This document shows, one piece after another, positions 7,972 to 16,303 of a stretch of DNA of 45,898 nucleotides (its first letter is position 1; each line of letters begins with the position of its first letter). A program made the position numbers and the translations under genes. This DNA is from an uncultured Oscillospiraceae bacterium. GTDB lineage: Bacteria > Bacillota > Clostridia > Oscillospirales > Oscillospiraceae. The notes under the pieces were generated by a model. It was not told where the DNA came from. It worked only from the letters and a program-made list of their open reading frames with translations, and searched no databases. The DNA is taken from the NCBI GenBank assembly GCA_934670025.1, contig CAKUOS010000010.1, positions 1 to 45,898 of the forward strand. Direction: 5' to 3'.

Positions 7972-7997
7972 TCCTGCGCCGGGAGCCCGGCGCAGGA
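7972..7997 (-). terminator. First terminator-like hairpin after oppA
   Basis: The 12-bp stem TCCTGCGCCGGG / CCCGGCGCAGGA has a 2-nt gap at its tip and lies 14 nt past the oppA stop, followed by ATTTTAA on the minus strand. Confidence 0.7.
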
Positions 7998-8010
7998 CAG
8001 GGGACAATGC

Positions 8011-9903
8011 TTAGCCGATGGTGCAGTACATGAAGTACTTGTAGCCGAGCGGGTTGGAGTAGAAGCCGTGGACGTTGCTGGAGAGCATATAGATGTCTGT
8101 GTAGAAGTACAGCGGGACGATGCAGCCCGTGCTCATCAGCAGATCCTCCGCCTCGTGCATGAGCGCGTAGCGCGTCTCAGCGTCGGTGCAGGTCTTGATG
8201 TCGGAGATCAGAACGTCATAGGTCTCGGCCCAAGTGCCGTTTTCGACCTTGGTGTCGTAGCCATACGGCGTGAGGTCGAGGCTGTAAGCCTGAACGGTCG
8301 CGTCGTTGCCTTTGCCGAACTGGACGTCGTTGTTGCCGGAGTTGGTGACCCACATATCCAGGAAGCAGATCGGATCGTTGTAGTCAGCCAGCCAGCCGTT
8401 ACGGGCGATGGAGTAATCGCCGGCCTTACGGGTGTTCAGGAAGGTGGCCCATTCCTGGTTCTCCAGGTTCATGGTGATACCGACAGCGGCCATCGCGGAC
8501 TGCAGGTACTCGCCGATGGCCTTGTGGCCTTCGGAGGTGTTGTACAGGTAGGTCAGGGTCGGGAAGTCGGTGAACATGCCGGTGGACTCGTCATAGGTGT
8601 AGTACTTCTTCAGAGTCTCGACAGCGGATTCGAAGTTGGACTCGTAAGCGTCAGCGGAGACGTCGTAGTAGCCGACATAGTCGTCGCTGTGGCCGGCAGT
8701 CTCATAGAACTGGGTGCCGTCGGGGTTGGTCATACCCATGGCGACGAAGGAGGAAGCGGGGACCTGACCGGCCTGGCCGATCTCTTCGACGATGTAGTTG
8801 CGGTCGAACAGCAGGCCGATGGCGTTGCGGATCTCAGCCTTGGCCTGCTCAGCCTCAGCGCCCGTCAGCGTGGAGGAAGCGGGGAGGATGTCCTCGTTGA
8901 TGTTCCAGCAGACGTAGTAGGTGCCGATCTGGCCGGCAACGACGAATTCATCGGGATACTCAGCCTTCAGGCTGGCGATCTCGTTGGTGGGAACGTCGTC
9001 GATGAGCTCCCAGTCGCCGTTCTTGAAGTTGGAGAGCATGTTGTTGGCGTCGTCGGAGAGGTAGAAGTTGATGGTCTCCATCGTGATCTCATCGGCGTCG
9101 TAGAAGTTGGGGTTCTTGACCAGCGTGATGACGCTGTTGTGCTCCCAGGACTCCATGGTGTACGGGCCGTTGCAGACGTAGGTGGAAGGATCGGTCGCCC
9201 ATGCGTCGTTGGAGACGACATCCTCACGGACCGGGAAGTAGGTCGGGAAGGCGAGGAGCTCATTCCAGTACGCAACATAGTTGGCGGTGGTGACCTGGAG
9301 GGTCTTCTCGTCGAGCGCGACAACGTTCAGCTGTGCGTCGGGGTTCAGGAAGTTGCCGTCGTCGTCAGTCGCCCAGATGTCGGCGTAGCCGTCAACGACC
9401 TCGAACATGTAGCCGTAGTCGGCGGCCAGCTCGGGGGAAGCAGCGCGCTGCCATGCGAATGCGAAATCACCAGCGGTGACCGGCTGGCCGTCGGACCAGA
9501 CAAGGCCGTCACGCAGGGTGTAGGTGTAGGTCACGGTGCCGTCTTCGTTCTCAACGCCTTCGGGCAGCTCGGTCGCTGCGTCGGCAACGATCTGCAGGTT
9601 GCCGTCGGCATCCTGGGACCACTTGGCCAGGCCGGAGAACAGGTGAGCGAGCATCGTAGCGCCGTCGACGGCGGAGTTCAGAGCCGGGTCGATGGTGTCG
9701 GGCTCGGAGGCCAGGCAGACATTGATGACGCTGCCCTCGGTGCTTGCGGGCTCGGCAGTGGTATCGCTGCCGGTGGTGTCGGCAGTGTCGGTCGTGGTGC
9801 TGTCCGTGGTGGTCGTATCCTTGGCGGTGTCAGCGGAGCCGCTGCAGGCCACCAGAGAGAAAACCATGATCAGCGCCAACAGAAGAGCGATCATTTTTTT
9901 CAT
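8011..9903 (-). CDS. oppA: Oligopeptide ABC transporter substrate-binding lipoprotein
   Basis: Family 5 solute-binding protein, 630 residues, that captures peptides outside the cell for the OppBCDF importer. The start at 9903 gives MKKMIALLLALIMVFSLVAC with the lipobox Cys at residue 20; a Ser/Thr/Asp-rich linker follows. An ATG four codons upstream (9915) directly abuts the AAAGG ribosome site, so the later ATG (12 nt away) fits better. The family motif region near VAGDFAFAWQRAASPE and the large two-lobed body match OppA/DppE. It is the last gene of the operon, as expected for a highly expressed binding protein, and three hairpins follow it. Confidence 0.93.
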   Translation of the reverse strand: MKKMIALLLALIMVFSLVACSGSADTAKDTTTTDSTTTDTADTTGSDTTAEPASTEGSVINVCLASEPDTIDPALNSAVDGATMLAHLFSGLAKWSQDADGNLQIVADAATELPEGVENEDGTVTYTYTLRDGLVWSDGQPVTAGDFAFAWQRAASPELAADYGYMFEVVDGYADIWATDDDGNFLNPDAQLNVVALDEKTLQVTTANYVAYWNELLAFPTYFPVREDVVSNDAWATDPSTYVCNGPYTMESWEHNSVITLVKNPNFYDADEITMETINFYLSDDANNMLSNFKNGDWELIDDVPTNEIASLKAEYPDEFVVAGQIGTYYVCWNINEDILPASSTLTGAEAEQAKAEIRNAIGLLFDRNYIVEEIGQAGQVPASSFVAMGMTNPDGTQFYETAGHSDDYVGYYDVSADAYESNFESAVETLKKYYTYDESTGMFTDFPTLTYLYNTSEGHKAIGEYLQSAMAAVGITMNLENQEWATFLNTRKAGDYSIARNGWLADYNDPICFLDMWVTNSGNNDVQFGKGNDATVQAYSLDLTPYGYDTKVENGTWAETYDVLISDIKTCTDAETRYALMHEAEDLLMSTGCIVPLYFYTDIYMLSSNVHGFYSNPLGYKYFMYCTIG

Positions 9904-9956
9904 TTTTTGATACATCCTTTCAAAAATTTTATCTCAATATGCAGTGCATATGAAGA

Positions 9957-10943
9957 TCAGTTGATCTCGCCCACGCGGTGGCAGGCGACGAAATGGCCGG
10001 CGGAGACCTCCTGGAAATCCGGCATGCTTTCGGCGCATTTGTCGCACGCGTACGGGCAGCGGGTGCGGAAGGGGCAGCCGCTCGGCGCGTTCAGCGGGCT
10101 CGGGATATCGCCGGAGAGCACGATGCGCTGGTTGGCGCGGGCGATCTTCGGATCCGGGACCGGGACGGCGGACAGAAGCGACTTGGAATACGGGTGCAGG
10201 GGATGGTCATAGATCTCGTTGGCGTCGGCCAGCTCGACCATCTTGCCGAGGTACATGACGGCGATGCGGTCGGAGATATGGCGCACGACCAGCAGATCGT
10301 GGGCGATGAACAGATAGGTCAGGCCGAATTTTTCCTGCAGCTCGGCGAACATGTTGATGACCTGCGCCTGGATAGACACGTCCAGCGCGGAGACCGGCTC
10401 GTCGCAGACGATGAAGTCCGGGTTGACCGCGAGCGCGCGGGCGATGCCGATGCGCTGGCGCTGGCCGCCGGAGAACTCGTGCGCATAGCGCGCGGCGTGT
10501 TCGGAGTTGAGGCCGACGTAGCCCATGAGCTCCAGAATGCGGTCCTGCCGCTCCTGCTTCGTTTTGCAGAGCTTGTGCACATCGAGCGGTTCGCCGATGA
10601 TATCGGCGACGGTCATGCGCGGGTTCAGCGAGGAATACGGATCCTGGAAGACCATGGACGCCTTGCCGCGGAAGGCCTGGATGTCGGCCTTCGTCTCGAT
10701 CTTCTTCCCGCGGTAGAGAACCTCGCCCGCGGTGGGCTTGTAGAGGTGAAGGATCGTGCGGCCGACGGTCGTTTTGCCGCATCCGGACTCGCCGACGAGG
10801 CCCAGCGTCTCGCCGGGCTGAATGGAGAAGCTCACGTTGTCGACGGCCTTGAGCGGCTTCGTGCGGAACATCCCCATGTTGATGTTGAAATACTCTTTGA
10901 GGTTGCGGACCTCTACGATCGGCTGCGCAGCTTCGTTTTTCAT
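9957..10943 (-). CDS. oppF: Oligopeptide ABC transporter ATPase
   Basis: A 328-residue ATPase of the OppF/DppF group. Walker A GESGCGKTT is at 51-59; Q-loop in FQDPYSSLNPR, signature FSGGQRQRIGIARAL, Walker B FIVCDEPVSALD and switch His in FIAHDLLVV follow. The C-terminus has the Cys-rich tail typical of the family (CPFRTRCPYACDKC and a final Cys in FVACHR), which holds an iron-sulfur cluster in studied members. Its ATG overlaps the oppD stop (ATGA at 10943-10940), so the two ATPases, which act as a pair, are coupled. Confidence 0.94.
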   Translation of the reverse strand: MKNEAAQPIVEVRNLKEYFNINMGMFRTKPLKAVDNVSFSIQPGETLGLVGESGCGKTTVGRTILHLYKPTAGEVLYRGKKIETKADIQAFRGKASMVFQDPYSSLNPRMTVADIIGEPLDVHKLCKTKQERQDRILELMGYVGLNSEHAARYAHEFSGGQRQRIGIARALAVNPDFIVCDEPVSALDVSIQAQVINMFAELQEKFGLTYLFIAHDLLVVRHISDRIAVMYLGKMVELADANEIYDHPLHPYSKSLLSAVPVPDPKIARANQRIVLSGDIPSPLNAPSGCPFRTRCPYACDKCAESMPDFQEVSAGHFVACHRVGEIN

Positions 10944-11971
10944 GCCTCAGCACCGCCCTTCTCCGGATTTTCCGCGCCGCCCGGCACGATGCTGCCGTCC
11001 TCGACGCCGCATTTGACGTTCATCCAGCACGCGGCCATATGATCGTCGTTGATGATCATGCGCTCGGCGCGTTCGCGCAGGCAAATCTTCATCGCCGCGT
11101 CGCACCGCGGCGCGAACGGGCAGCCCGCGGGCATATTCAGAAGGTCGATCGGGGTGCCGCTGATGGGTTCGAGCTTTTCGCCGACGTTCGCCGCCGACGG
11201 GATCGAGCGCATCAGGCCCTTGGTGTATTCGTGGCGGGGATTGTAGAAGATCTCGTCGGCCGTGCCCTGTTCGCAGATGGAACCGGCGTACATGACGATG
11301 ACCTCGTCGCACATCTGCGCCACGACGCCAAGATCGTGCGTGATCATGATGATCGCCATGCCGAGTTCCTTTTGCAGGGACTTCATAAGGTCGAGGATCT
11401 GGGCCTGGATCGTAACGTCGAGCGCGGTGGTCGGCTCGTCAGCGATCAGGATATCGGGCTCGCAGGCCAGCGCCATGGCGATCATGACGCGCTGGCGCAT
11501 ACCGCCGGAAAATTCGAACGGATACTGCTTCATCCGCTTCTCCGGTTCGTTGACGTTGACGAGACGGAGCATCTCGACCGCGCGGTCCCACGCCTGCTTG
11601 CGGTTGCGGTCGGTATGGAGCGTGATGGCCTCCATCAGCTGGTGGCCGATGGTATAGGTGGGGTTGAGGGAGGTCATCGGATCCTGGAAAATGATCGAGA
11701 CTTTGTTGCCGCGCACGGTCTTCATGACGCTCTCGCCCGCGCCGACGAGCTCCTGCCCGTCGAGCTTGATGGAGCCGGAGACGATCCTGCCCGTGGAGGC
11801 GAGGATCTGCATGATGGAATAGGCGGTGACGGACTTACCGGAACCGGATTCGCCGACGATGCCGAGCACCTTGCCCTTGTCGAGGAAGAACGACACGCCG
11901 TTGACGGCCTTGACCTCGCCGGCGTCGGTGAAGAAGGACGTGTGGAGATCTCTGACTTCAAGTAAAGACAT
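10940..11971 (-). CDS. oppD: Oligopeptide ABC transporter ATPase
   Basis: A 343-residue ATPase of the OppD/DppD group, partner of OppF. Visible motifs are Walker A GESGSGKS (about 39-46), Q-loop FQDPMTSLNPT, signature FSGGMRQRVMIAMAL, Walker B ILIADEPTTALD and switch His in MITHDLGVV, then the oligopeptide-transporter C-terminal domain with CPFAPRC and two more Cys that match the family's iron-sulfur site. AAAGGAGG precedes the ATG. It lies 17 nt after oppC and overlaps oppF by 4 nt. Confidence 0.94.
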   Translation of the reverse strand: MSLLEVRDLHTSFFTDAGEVKAVNGVSFFLDKGKVLGIVGESGSGKSVTAYSIMQILASTGRIVSGSIKLDGQELVGAGESVMKTVRGNKVSIIFQDPMTSLNPTYTIGHQLMEAITLHTDRNRKQAWDRAVEMLRLVNVNEPEKRMKQYPFEFSGGMRQRVMIAMALACEPDILIADEPTTALDVTIQAQILDLMKSLQKELGMAIIMITHDLGVVAQMCDEVIVMYAGSICEQGTADEIFYNPRHEYTKGLMRSIPSAANVGEKLEPISGTPIDLLNMPAGCPFAPRCDAAMKICLRERAERMIINDDHMAACWMNVKCGVEDGSIVPGGAENPEKGGAEA

Positions 11972-11988
11972 GAACAGCGCCTCCTTTC

Positions 11989-13050
11989 TTAACCGTTGAG
12001 CTTCGGGTCGAAGGCGTCGCGCAGACCGTCGCCGAACAGATTGAGCGACAGGACGATCAGCGAGATGACGACAGCCGGGATGACCATGCGGTACGGGTAT
12101 GTGGTGATGCCGTTGAGCGCATCGGACGCCAGAGAGCCGAGCGACGGCATCGGCGCGTTGACGCCAAGGCCGAGGAACGACAGAAAGCTCTCGGTGAAGA
12201 TGGCGTTCGGGATCTGCAAAGCGGTCGAGATGAACACGACGCTCATGCAGTTGGGGATGAGGTGGCGCGTGATGATCCAGCCGCCCTTTGCGCCCGTGGC
12301 CTGCGCGGCGAGGACGTATTCCTGCTCACGCAGCGACAGGATCTGGCCGCGGATGAGGCGCGCCATCGAGACCCAGTAGAGAACGGCAAAGACGATGAAC
12401 AGCGAAATGATGTTGCTGCCGATGCGCGCGAGCGCCGTACCATCGAGCGAGTCGCCGATGACCTGCTTCAGAACGGTCGCCAGCAGGATGACCATCAGCA
12501 TATCGGGCAGGGAGTAGATGATATCGACGATGCGCATGATGATGAGGTCGACCTTACCGCCGCAGTAGCCCGCAACAGAGCCGATCGTCATGCCGATGAT
12601 GAGCACGATGAGGCTTGCGAAGAAGCCGACGGCCAGCGAGATGCGCGTGCCGTAGACGACGCGGATGAAGTAATCGCGGCCGGCGGCGTCGGTGCCGAAC
12701 ACGTGCGGGAAGACCTTTTCCCCGGCTTCGATCTGCTTGAGCTCGGTCTTGCCGTAGGTAAAGGGCGCGAGGTTGTTGAACGAGGCGTCGACGGGCTTGC
12801 CCGGACGCACGCCCAGCTGCTGGTCATACGAGTACGGCCAGAACATCGGGATCAGAATGGCCGAGAGCGTGATGATGACGACCACGATGAGACTCACGAG
12901 CGCGACCTTGTTCTTGCACAGGCGCTTGACGCCGTCGCGGAAGAACGTCGTCGACGGGCGCATCTGGACGATATATGCCTTTTCCTCCTCGGTCGCGGGG
13001 ATGAAATCGTCCATGTTCACATGGAGGCTGAACGGATTATTCTTTTTCAT
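11989..13050 (-). CDS. oppC: Oligopeptide ABC transporter permease
   Basis: A 353-residue inner-membrane permease. The ATG at 13050 has GAGGAGG upstream; an earlier in-frame Met at 13137 overlaps oppB and is rejected. The protein has the OppC N-terminal cytoplasmic extension, a first membrane segment near 60-82, an extracytoplasmic domain with FGTDAAGRDYFIRVVYGTR (family motif FGTDxxGRD), and five further membrane segments with the EAA-type loop near QEYVLAAQATGAKGGWIITR. It pairs with OppB. Confidence 0.93.
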   Translation of the reverse strand: MKKNNPFSLHVNMDDFIPATEEEKAYIVQMRPSTTFFRDGVKRLCKNKVALVSLIVVVIITLSAILIPMFWPYSYDQQLGVRPGKPVDASFNNLAPFTYGKTELKQIEAGEKVFPHVFGTDAAGRDYFIRVVYGTRISLAVGFFASLIVLIIGMTIGSVAGYCGGKVDLIIMRIVDIIYSLPDMLMVILLATVLKQVIGDSLDGTALARIGSNIISLFIVFAVLYWVSMARLIRGQILSLREQEYVLAAQATGAKGGWIITRHLIPNCMSVVFISTALQIPNAIFTESFLSFLGLGVNAPMPSLGSLASDALNGITTYPYRMVIPAVVISLIVLSLNLFGDGLRDAFDPKLNG

Positions 13051-13061
13051 GTCAGTCCTCC

Positions 13062-13991
13062 TCAGTCCAGCTCGATCCGCGGGTCGACGATCTTGTACAG
13101 AAGGTCGGACACGAGGTTCATGATGATAATGAGGCACGCGAGGATGATCGTCGTGCCCATGACGAGCGGGTAGTCACGGCCGGTGATGCTGTTGACGAAC
13201 GCGCGGCCGATGCCCGGCACGGCGAAGATCTGCTCGACGACGAGCGAACCCGTGACGATGTACGCCAGCATCGGACCAAAGTATGTAATGACCGGGATGA
13301 GCGAATTTTTCAGCGCGTGGCCGAAGATGATCCGAAAGCCCGGCACGCCCTTGGCCCGCGCGGTGCGGATATAGTCCTGACCGAGCACGTCGAGCATCGA
13401 CGAGCGCGTCAGGCGCGTGATGTAGGCCATGGGGTAAAGCCCCAGCGTGACGACCGGCAGGATCAGACCGTTTTTCGCTGCGCCGTTGGCCGGAAGCAGC
13501 TGCAGAGAGACGGCGAATATGATGAGCAGCAGCGACCCCATGATAAACGACGGCATGGACACGAACGCGGTCGTGATGACCATGATGACCTTGTCGATGA
13601 ACTTGTTGCGCTGCAAAGCGGCGATCGCGCCGAGAATGATGCCGACGATCGCCGCGCCGAAGGCCGCGATGACGCCGAGCTTGGCCGAGACCTTCATGCC
13701 GTCCTTGATGATGTCGACGACCTGACGGCCGCGCTGCTTCAAAGACGGGCCGAAGTCGAACTTCGTGACGATATCCTTGAGATAGGTAACATACTGCTCG
13801 CCGACGGGCTTGTCAAGACCGTATTTGGCCTCCATGGCAGCCTGTACCGCGGGCGTTGTGGCCTTTTCGCCCACGAACGGGCCGCCCGGGACCGCGTGCA
13901 TGACGAAGAAGGTGATCGTGATCACGACCCAGATCGTCAGGATCGCAAGCCCGATACGCTTGAGAATGTAAAACAGTGTCTTCGAATTCAT
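13062..13991 (-). CDS. oppB: Oligopeptide ABC transporter permease
   Basis: A 309-residue permease with six predicted membrane segments and the OppB/DppB N-terminal pattern YILKRIGLAILTIWVVITIT. The substrate-channel loop carries GQDYIRTARAKGVPGFRII, the EAA-type ATPase-binding motif. As first gene of the operon it sits about 80 nt behind a good promoter (14077-14105). The ribosome site is unclear: AAGG directly touches the ATG and a GTGGG lies about 10 nt upstream. It is 11 nt from oppC. Confidence 0.92.
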   Translation of the reverse strand: MNSKTLFYILKRIGLAILTIWVVITITFFVMHAVPGGPFVGEKATTPAVQAAMEAKYGLDKPVGEQYVTYLKDIVTKFDFGPSLKQRGRQVVDIIKDGMKVSAKLGVIAAFGAAIVGIILGAIAALQRNKFIDKVIMVITTAFVSMPSFIMGSLLLIIFAVSLQLLPANGAAKNGLILPVVTLGLYPMAYITRLTRSSMLDVLGQDYIRTARAKGVPGFRIIFGHALKNSLIPVITYFGPMLAYIVTGSLVVEQIFAVPGIGRAFVNSITGRDYPLVMGTTIILACLIIIMNLVSDLLYKIVDPRIELD

Positions 13992-14076
13992 CCTTCATCC
14001 CACTTTCAGAGATTGGGAACTGTCGCCTGTGGAAAGACAGGTGCGTTTCCGTGATTCGCCGGTGTATTGTTATATT

Positions 14077-14105
14077 ACTATAAATGATTAAAGATAAAAA
14101 ATCAA
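14077..14105 (-). promoter_or_regulatory. Sigma-A-type promoter of the opp operon
   Basis: On the minus strand: -35 TTGATT (14105-14100), 17-nt spacer, -10 TATAGT (14082-14077), about 85 nt before oppB. The surrounding DNA is unusually AT-rich for this genome. Confidence 0.75.
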
Positions 14106-14216
14106 TTACAATTTGCAACAAATGGGTACGAAGTGTATTTTTATGGCATAAATATAGAAAAGCCGCGGAAAACGATTGCGATTTTATGCAACGTGTGCCT
14201 GCGGGCGCAAGCCCGT

Positions 14217-14324
14217 GTAGGGGCCGATGCCCACATCGGCCCGGCAGAATGCACGTCCGAAACGCGAAACCTTTCGGCGAATTCGATGCTTCCCTTGCGG
14301 GCCGATGTGGGCATCGGCCCCTAC
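14217..14324 (+). repeat. Dispersed hairpin-ended repeat, copy 2
   Basis: A 26-nt end unit (14217-14242) and its exact inverted copy (14299-14324) enclose a core with CCGAAACGCGAAACC and TTCGGCGAATTCGATGC. Ends and core match copy 3 in the same orientation and copy 1 inverted. A GTTTCGTCGAGGCCG motif follows at once, as beside copy 1. Confidence 0.82.
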
Positions 14325-14350
14325 AAGGCGGTGTTTCGTCGAGGCCGCAT

Positions 14351-14384
14351 AAAAAAACAAACTGCGAACCTGGTTCGCAGTTTG
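14351..14384 (-). terminator. Intrinsic terminator of the ABC exporter operon (second)
   Basis: The stem CAAACTGCGAACC / GGTTCGCAGTTTG (14358-14384) has a minimal tip and is followed on the minus strand by seven T (14357-14351). Confidence 0.82.
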
Positions 14385-14410
14385 GAAAGGAGGAAGCGTC
14401 ATTAGAGGAT

Positions 14411-14445
14411 AAAAAACCGAAACGCAAACTCGGTTTGCGTTTCGG
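14411..14445 (-). terminator. Intrinsic terminator of the ABC exporter operon (first)
   Basis: The 13-bp stem CCGAAACGCAAAC / GTTTGCGTTTCGG (14417-14445) with a 3-nt loop is followed on the minus strand by TTTTTT (14416-14411). It lies about 75 nt past the stop codon. Confidence 0.82.
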
Positions 14446-14491
14446 AAAGGAAGAAACGAGCTCAGAGAATAAGAGGCTTCGCTTGCGAAGA

Positions 14492-14518
14492 CTCGTTTCG
14501 TCGAGGTCGTTTCTGACG
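14492..14518 (-). repeat. 27-nt repeat abutting a stop codon, copy 2
   Basis: It matches 2418-2444 at 25 of 27 positions and ends immediately before the TAG stop (minus strand) of the ABC exporter gene. Confidence 0.7.
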
Positions 14519-16303
14519 CTAGGATGCCTGCTCGAACTGGCTGTTATACAGCTCGGCGTAGAAGCCGCCCTGCGCCATGAGCTGCTCGTGCGTGCCGCTC
14601 TCGATGACGTCGCCGCCCTTCATGACGAGGATCAGGTCGGCGTTTTTGATCGTCGACAGGCGGTGCGCGATGACGAAGCTCGTGCGCCCGGCCGTCAGAC
14701 GGTCCATCGCGCGCTGGATGAGAAGCTCGGTGCGCGTGTCGACGGAGCTTGTGGCCTCGTCGAGGATGAGCATCGGCGCGTTTTGCAGCATCGCACGGGC
14801 GATGGTCAGCAGCTGCTTCTGGCCGGCGGAGATGGCTGTGCTCTCGGACAGGACGGTGTCGAAGCCCTGCGGCAGCGAATGGACGAATTTATCGAGCCCG
14901 CAGGCGCGGCAGACCTGTTCGAGCTGTTCGTCGGCGACGCCCGTCAGATTATAGACAAGGTTTTCGCGCACCGTGCCCTCAAACAGCCACGTGTCCTGAA
15001 GCACCATGCCGAAGAGATTGTGGACGTCCTCGCGGCGCATATCGGCCGTCGGCACGCCGTCGATGCGGATGGAGCCGCGGTTGACCTCGAAAAAGCGCAT
15101 CAGGAGGTTCACCATCGTGGTCTTGCCCGCGCCGGTCGGGCCGACGATGGCGACCTTCTGGCCGGGCTTTACGTCGGCGGAGAAGTCCCTGATGATGATC
15201 TTGTCCGGGGCGTCGGGGTAGCTGAACTGCACGTGGTCGAACGTGACCGCGCCTTTGACCTGCGGCAGCGTTTCGGTCTTGCCGGATTCGTCGGAGAGCT
15301 CTTCGCTTTCCAGGAAGTCGAAGATGCGGTGCGCCGAGGCCGAGGCCGTCTGCAAATTCGTCATGCCCTGCGCGATCTGGGTCAGGGGAGAGGTGAACAG
15401 GCGCACGTAGAGGATGAACGAGACGATGACGCCGAAGTCGATCGTGCCGTTCATGGCCAGGATCGAGCCGAGCACGCAGACCATCACATAGGACAGGTTG
15501 CCGATGACGTTCATGAGCGGCTGCATGACGCCCGAGAGGAACTGCGAACGCCAGTTCGCGTCATAGACGGCGGCGTTGAGCGTGTCAAACTCCGCGTTCA
15601 CGTCGTCTGCCGCGCGCGAGATGCGCACGACCGCGTGACCGGAGTACATCTCTTCAATATAGCCACCGAGCCGGCCGAGACTCTCCTGCCGGGCGGAGAA
15701 ATACTTCTGCGAGCGCGACATGATGAGCACCGTGGCGGCCACGCCGGCGAGCGTGATGGCCAGCGCGCACAGCGCCAGCCGCCATTCGGTCACGAACATC
15801 ATGATGAGGCAGCCGATGAACTGCGTCACGGCGGAGATAATCGTCGGCAGCGCGTTCGTCAGCCCCTGCTGGAGCGTGGAAACGTCGTTTGTGATGCGGC
15901 TGAGGATATCGCCCTGCGCGTGGAAGTTAAAATACTTCTGCGGCACACGGTTGATCTTTTCGGACAGCTCGGCGCGCATCCGGTAGGACATACGCAGCGT
16001 GACGCTGGCCATGATATAATGCTGGATGAAGCCGAAGAGCGCGCTCAGGCCGTAGATCACGGCGAGGAATACGCCGATTTTTGCGATGGCCGCAAGGTCG
16101 ATGCCGGTCATGAGGCCGTCGGACATGAGCGTGGCGATCCTGCCGATCCAGTCCGGGCCCGCGATGGTCATCACCGCGCTCAGCGCCGCCAGCACGAGCG
16201 CAAACACGATCAGGCCGAGACTCTTTTTCAGATAGGCCGTCAGGCACGTGAACGCGCCCCGAAGGTCCGTTTTTTCCATGGGCTGCATACCGCCGTGTCT
16301 CAT
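14519..16303 (-). CDS. ABC exporter half-transporter, catalytically complete subunit
   Basis: A 594-residue type IV ABC exporter: six membrane segments (about 10-310) then an ATPase domain. Walker A GPTGAGKTT, Q-loop LQDTWLF, Walker B MLILDEATSSVD with the catalytic Glu, and switch His in FVIAHRLSTI are intact; the signature reads ISAGQKQLL rather than LSGGQ, usual for this partner in heterodimers. The ATG at 16303 overlaps the stop of the partner gene (ATGA), with AAAGGAGG nine nt upstream; the frame continues upstream to 16375 inside the partner gene without a ribosome site. It likely exports drugs or lipophilic compounds as a YheH/YheI- or TM287/288-like heterodimer. Confidence 0.92.
   Translation of the reverse strand: MRHGGMQPMEKTDLRGAFTCLTAYLKKSLGLIVFALVLAALSAVMTIAGPDWIGRIATLMSDGLMTGIDLAAIAKIGVFLAVIYGLSALFGFIQHYIMASVTLRMSYRMRAELSEKINRVPQKYFNFHAQGDILSRITNDVSTLQQGLTNALPTIISAVTQFIGCLIMMFVTEWRLALCALAITLAGVAATVLIMSRSQKYFSARQESLGRLGGYIEEMYSGHAVVRISRAADDVNAEFDTLNAAVYDANWRSQFLSGVMQPLMNVIGNLSYVMVCVLGSILAMNGTIDFGVIVSFILYVRLFTSPLTQIAQGMTNLQTASASAHRIFDFLESEELSDESGKTETLPQVKGAVTFDHVQFSYPDAPDKIIIRDFSADVKPGQKVAIVGPTGAGKTTMVNLLMRFFEVNRGSIRIDGVPTADMRREDVHNLFGMVLQDTWLFEGTVRENLVYNLTGVADEQLEQVCRACGLDKFVHSLPQGFDTVLSESTAISAGQKQLLTIARAMLQNAPMLILDEATSSVDTRTELLIQRAMDRLTAGRTSFVIAHRLSTIKNADLILVMKGGDVIESGTHEQLMAQGGFYAELYNSQFEQAS

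Larger units (their letters stand above)
13992..14518. other. Intergenic region of 527 nt between opp and the ABC exporter operon
   Basis: From left to right it holds the opp 5' leader and promoter (14077-14105), an AT-rich stretch with no recognised feature (14106-14200), dispersed repeat copy 2 (14217-14324), two minus-strand terminators (14351-14384, 14411-14445), and a 27-nt repeat touching the exporter stop codon (14492-14518). No gene is supported. Confidence 0.8.

Noticed and set aside
8068..10212. 714-residue open frame on the plus strand opposite oppA
   Set aside because: Shadow of oppA; low-complexity Val/Gly/Asp composition and it runs across a promoterless gap into oppF.
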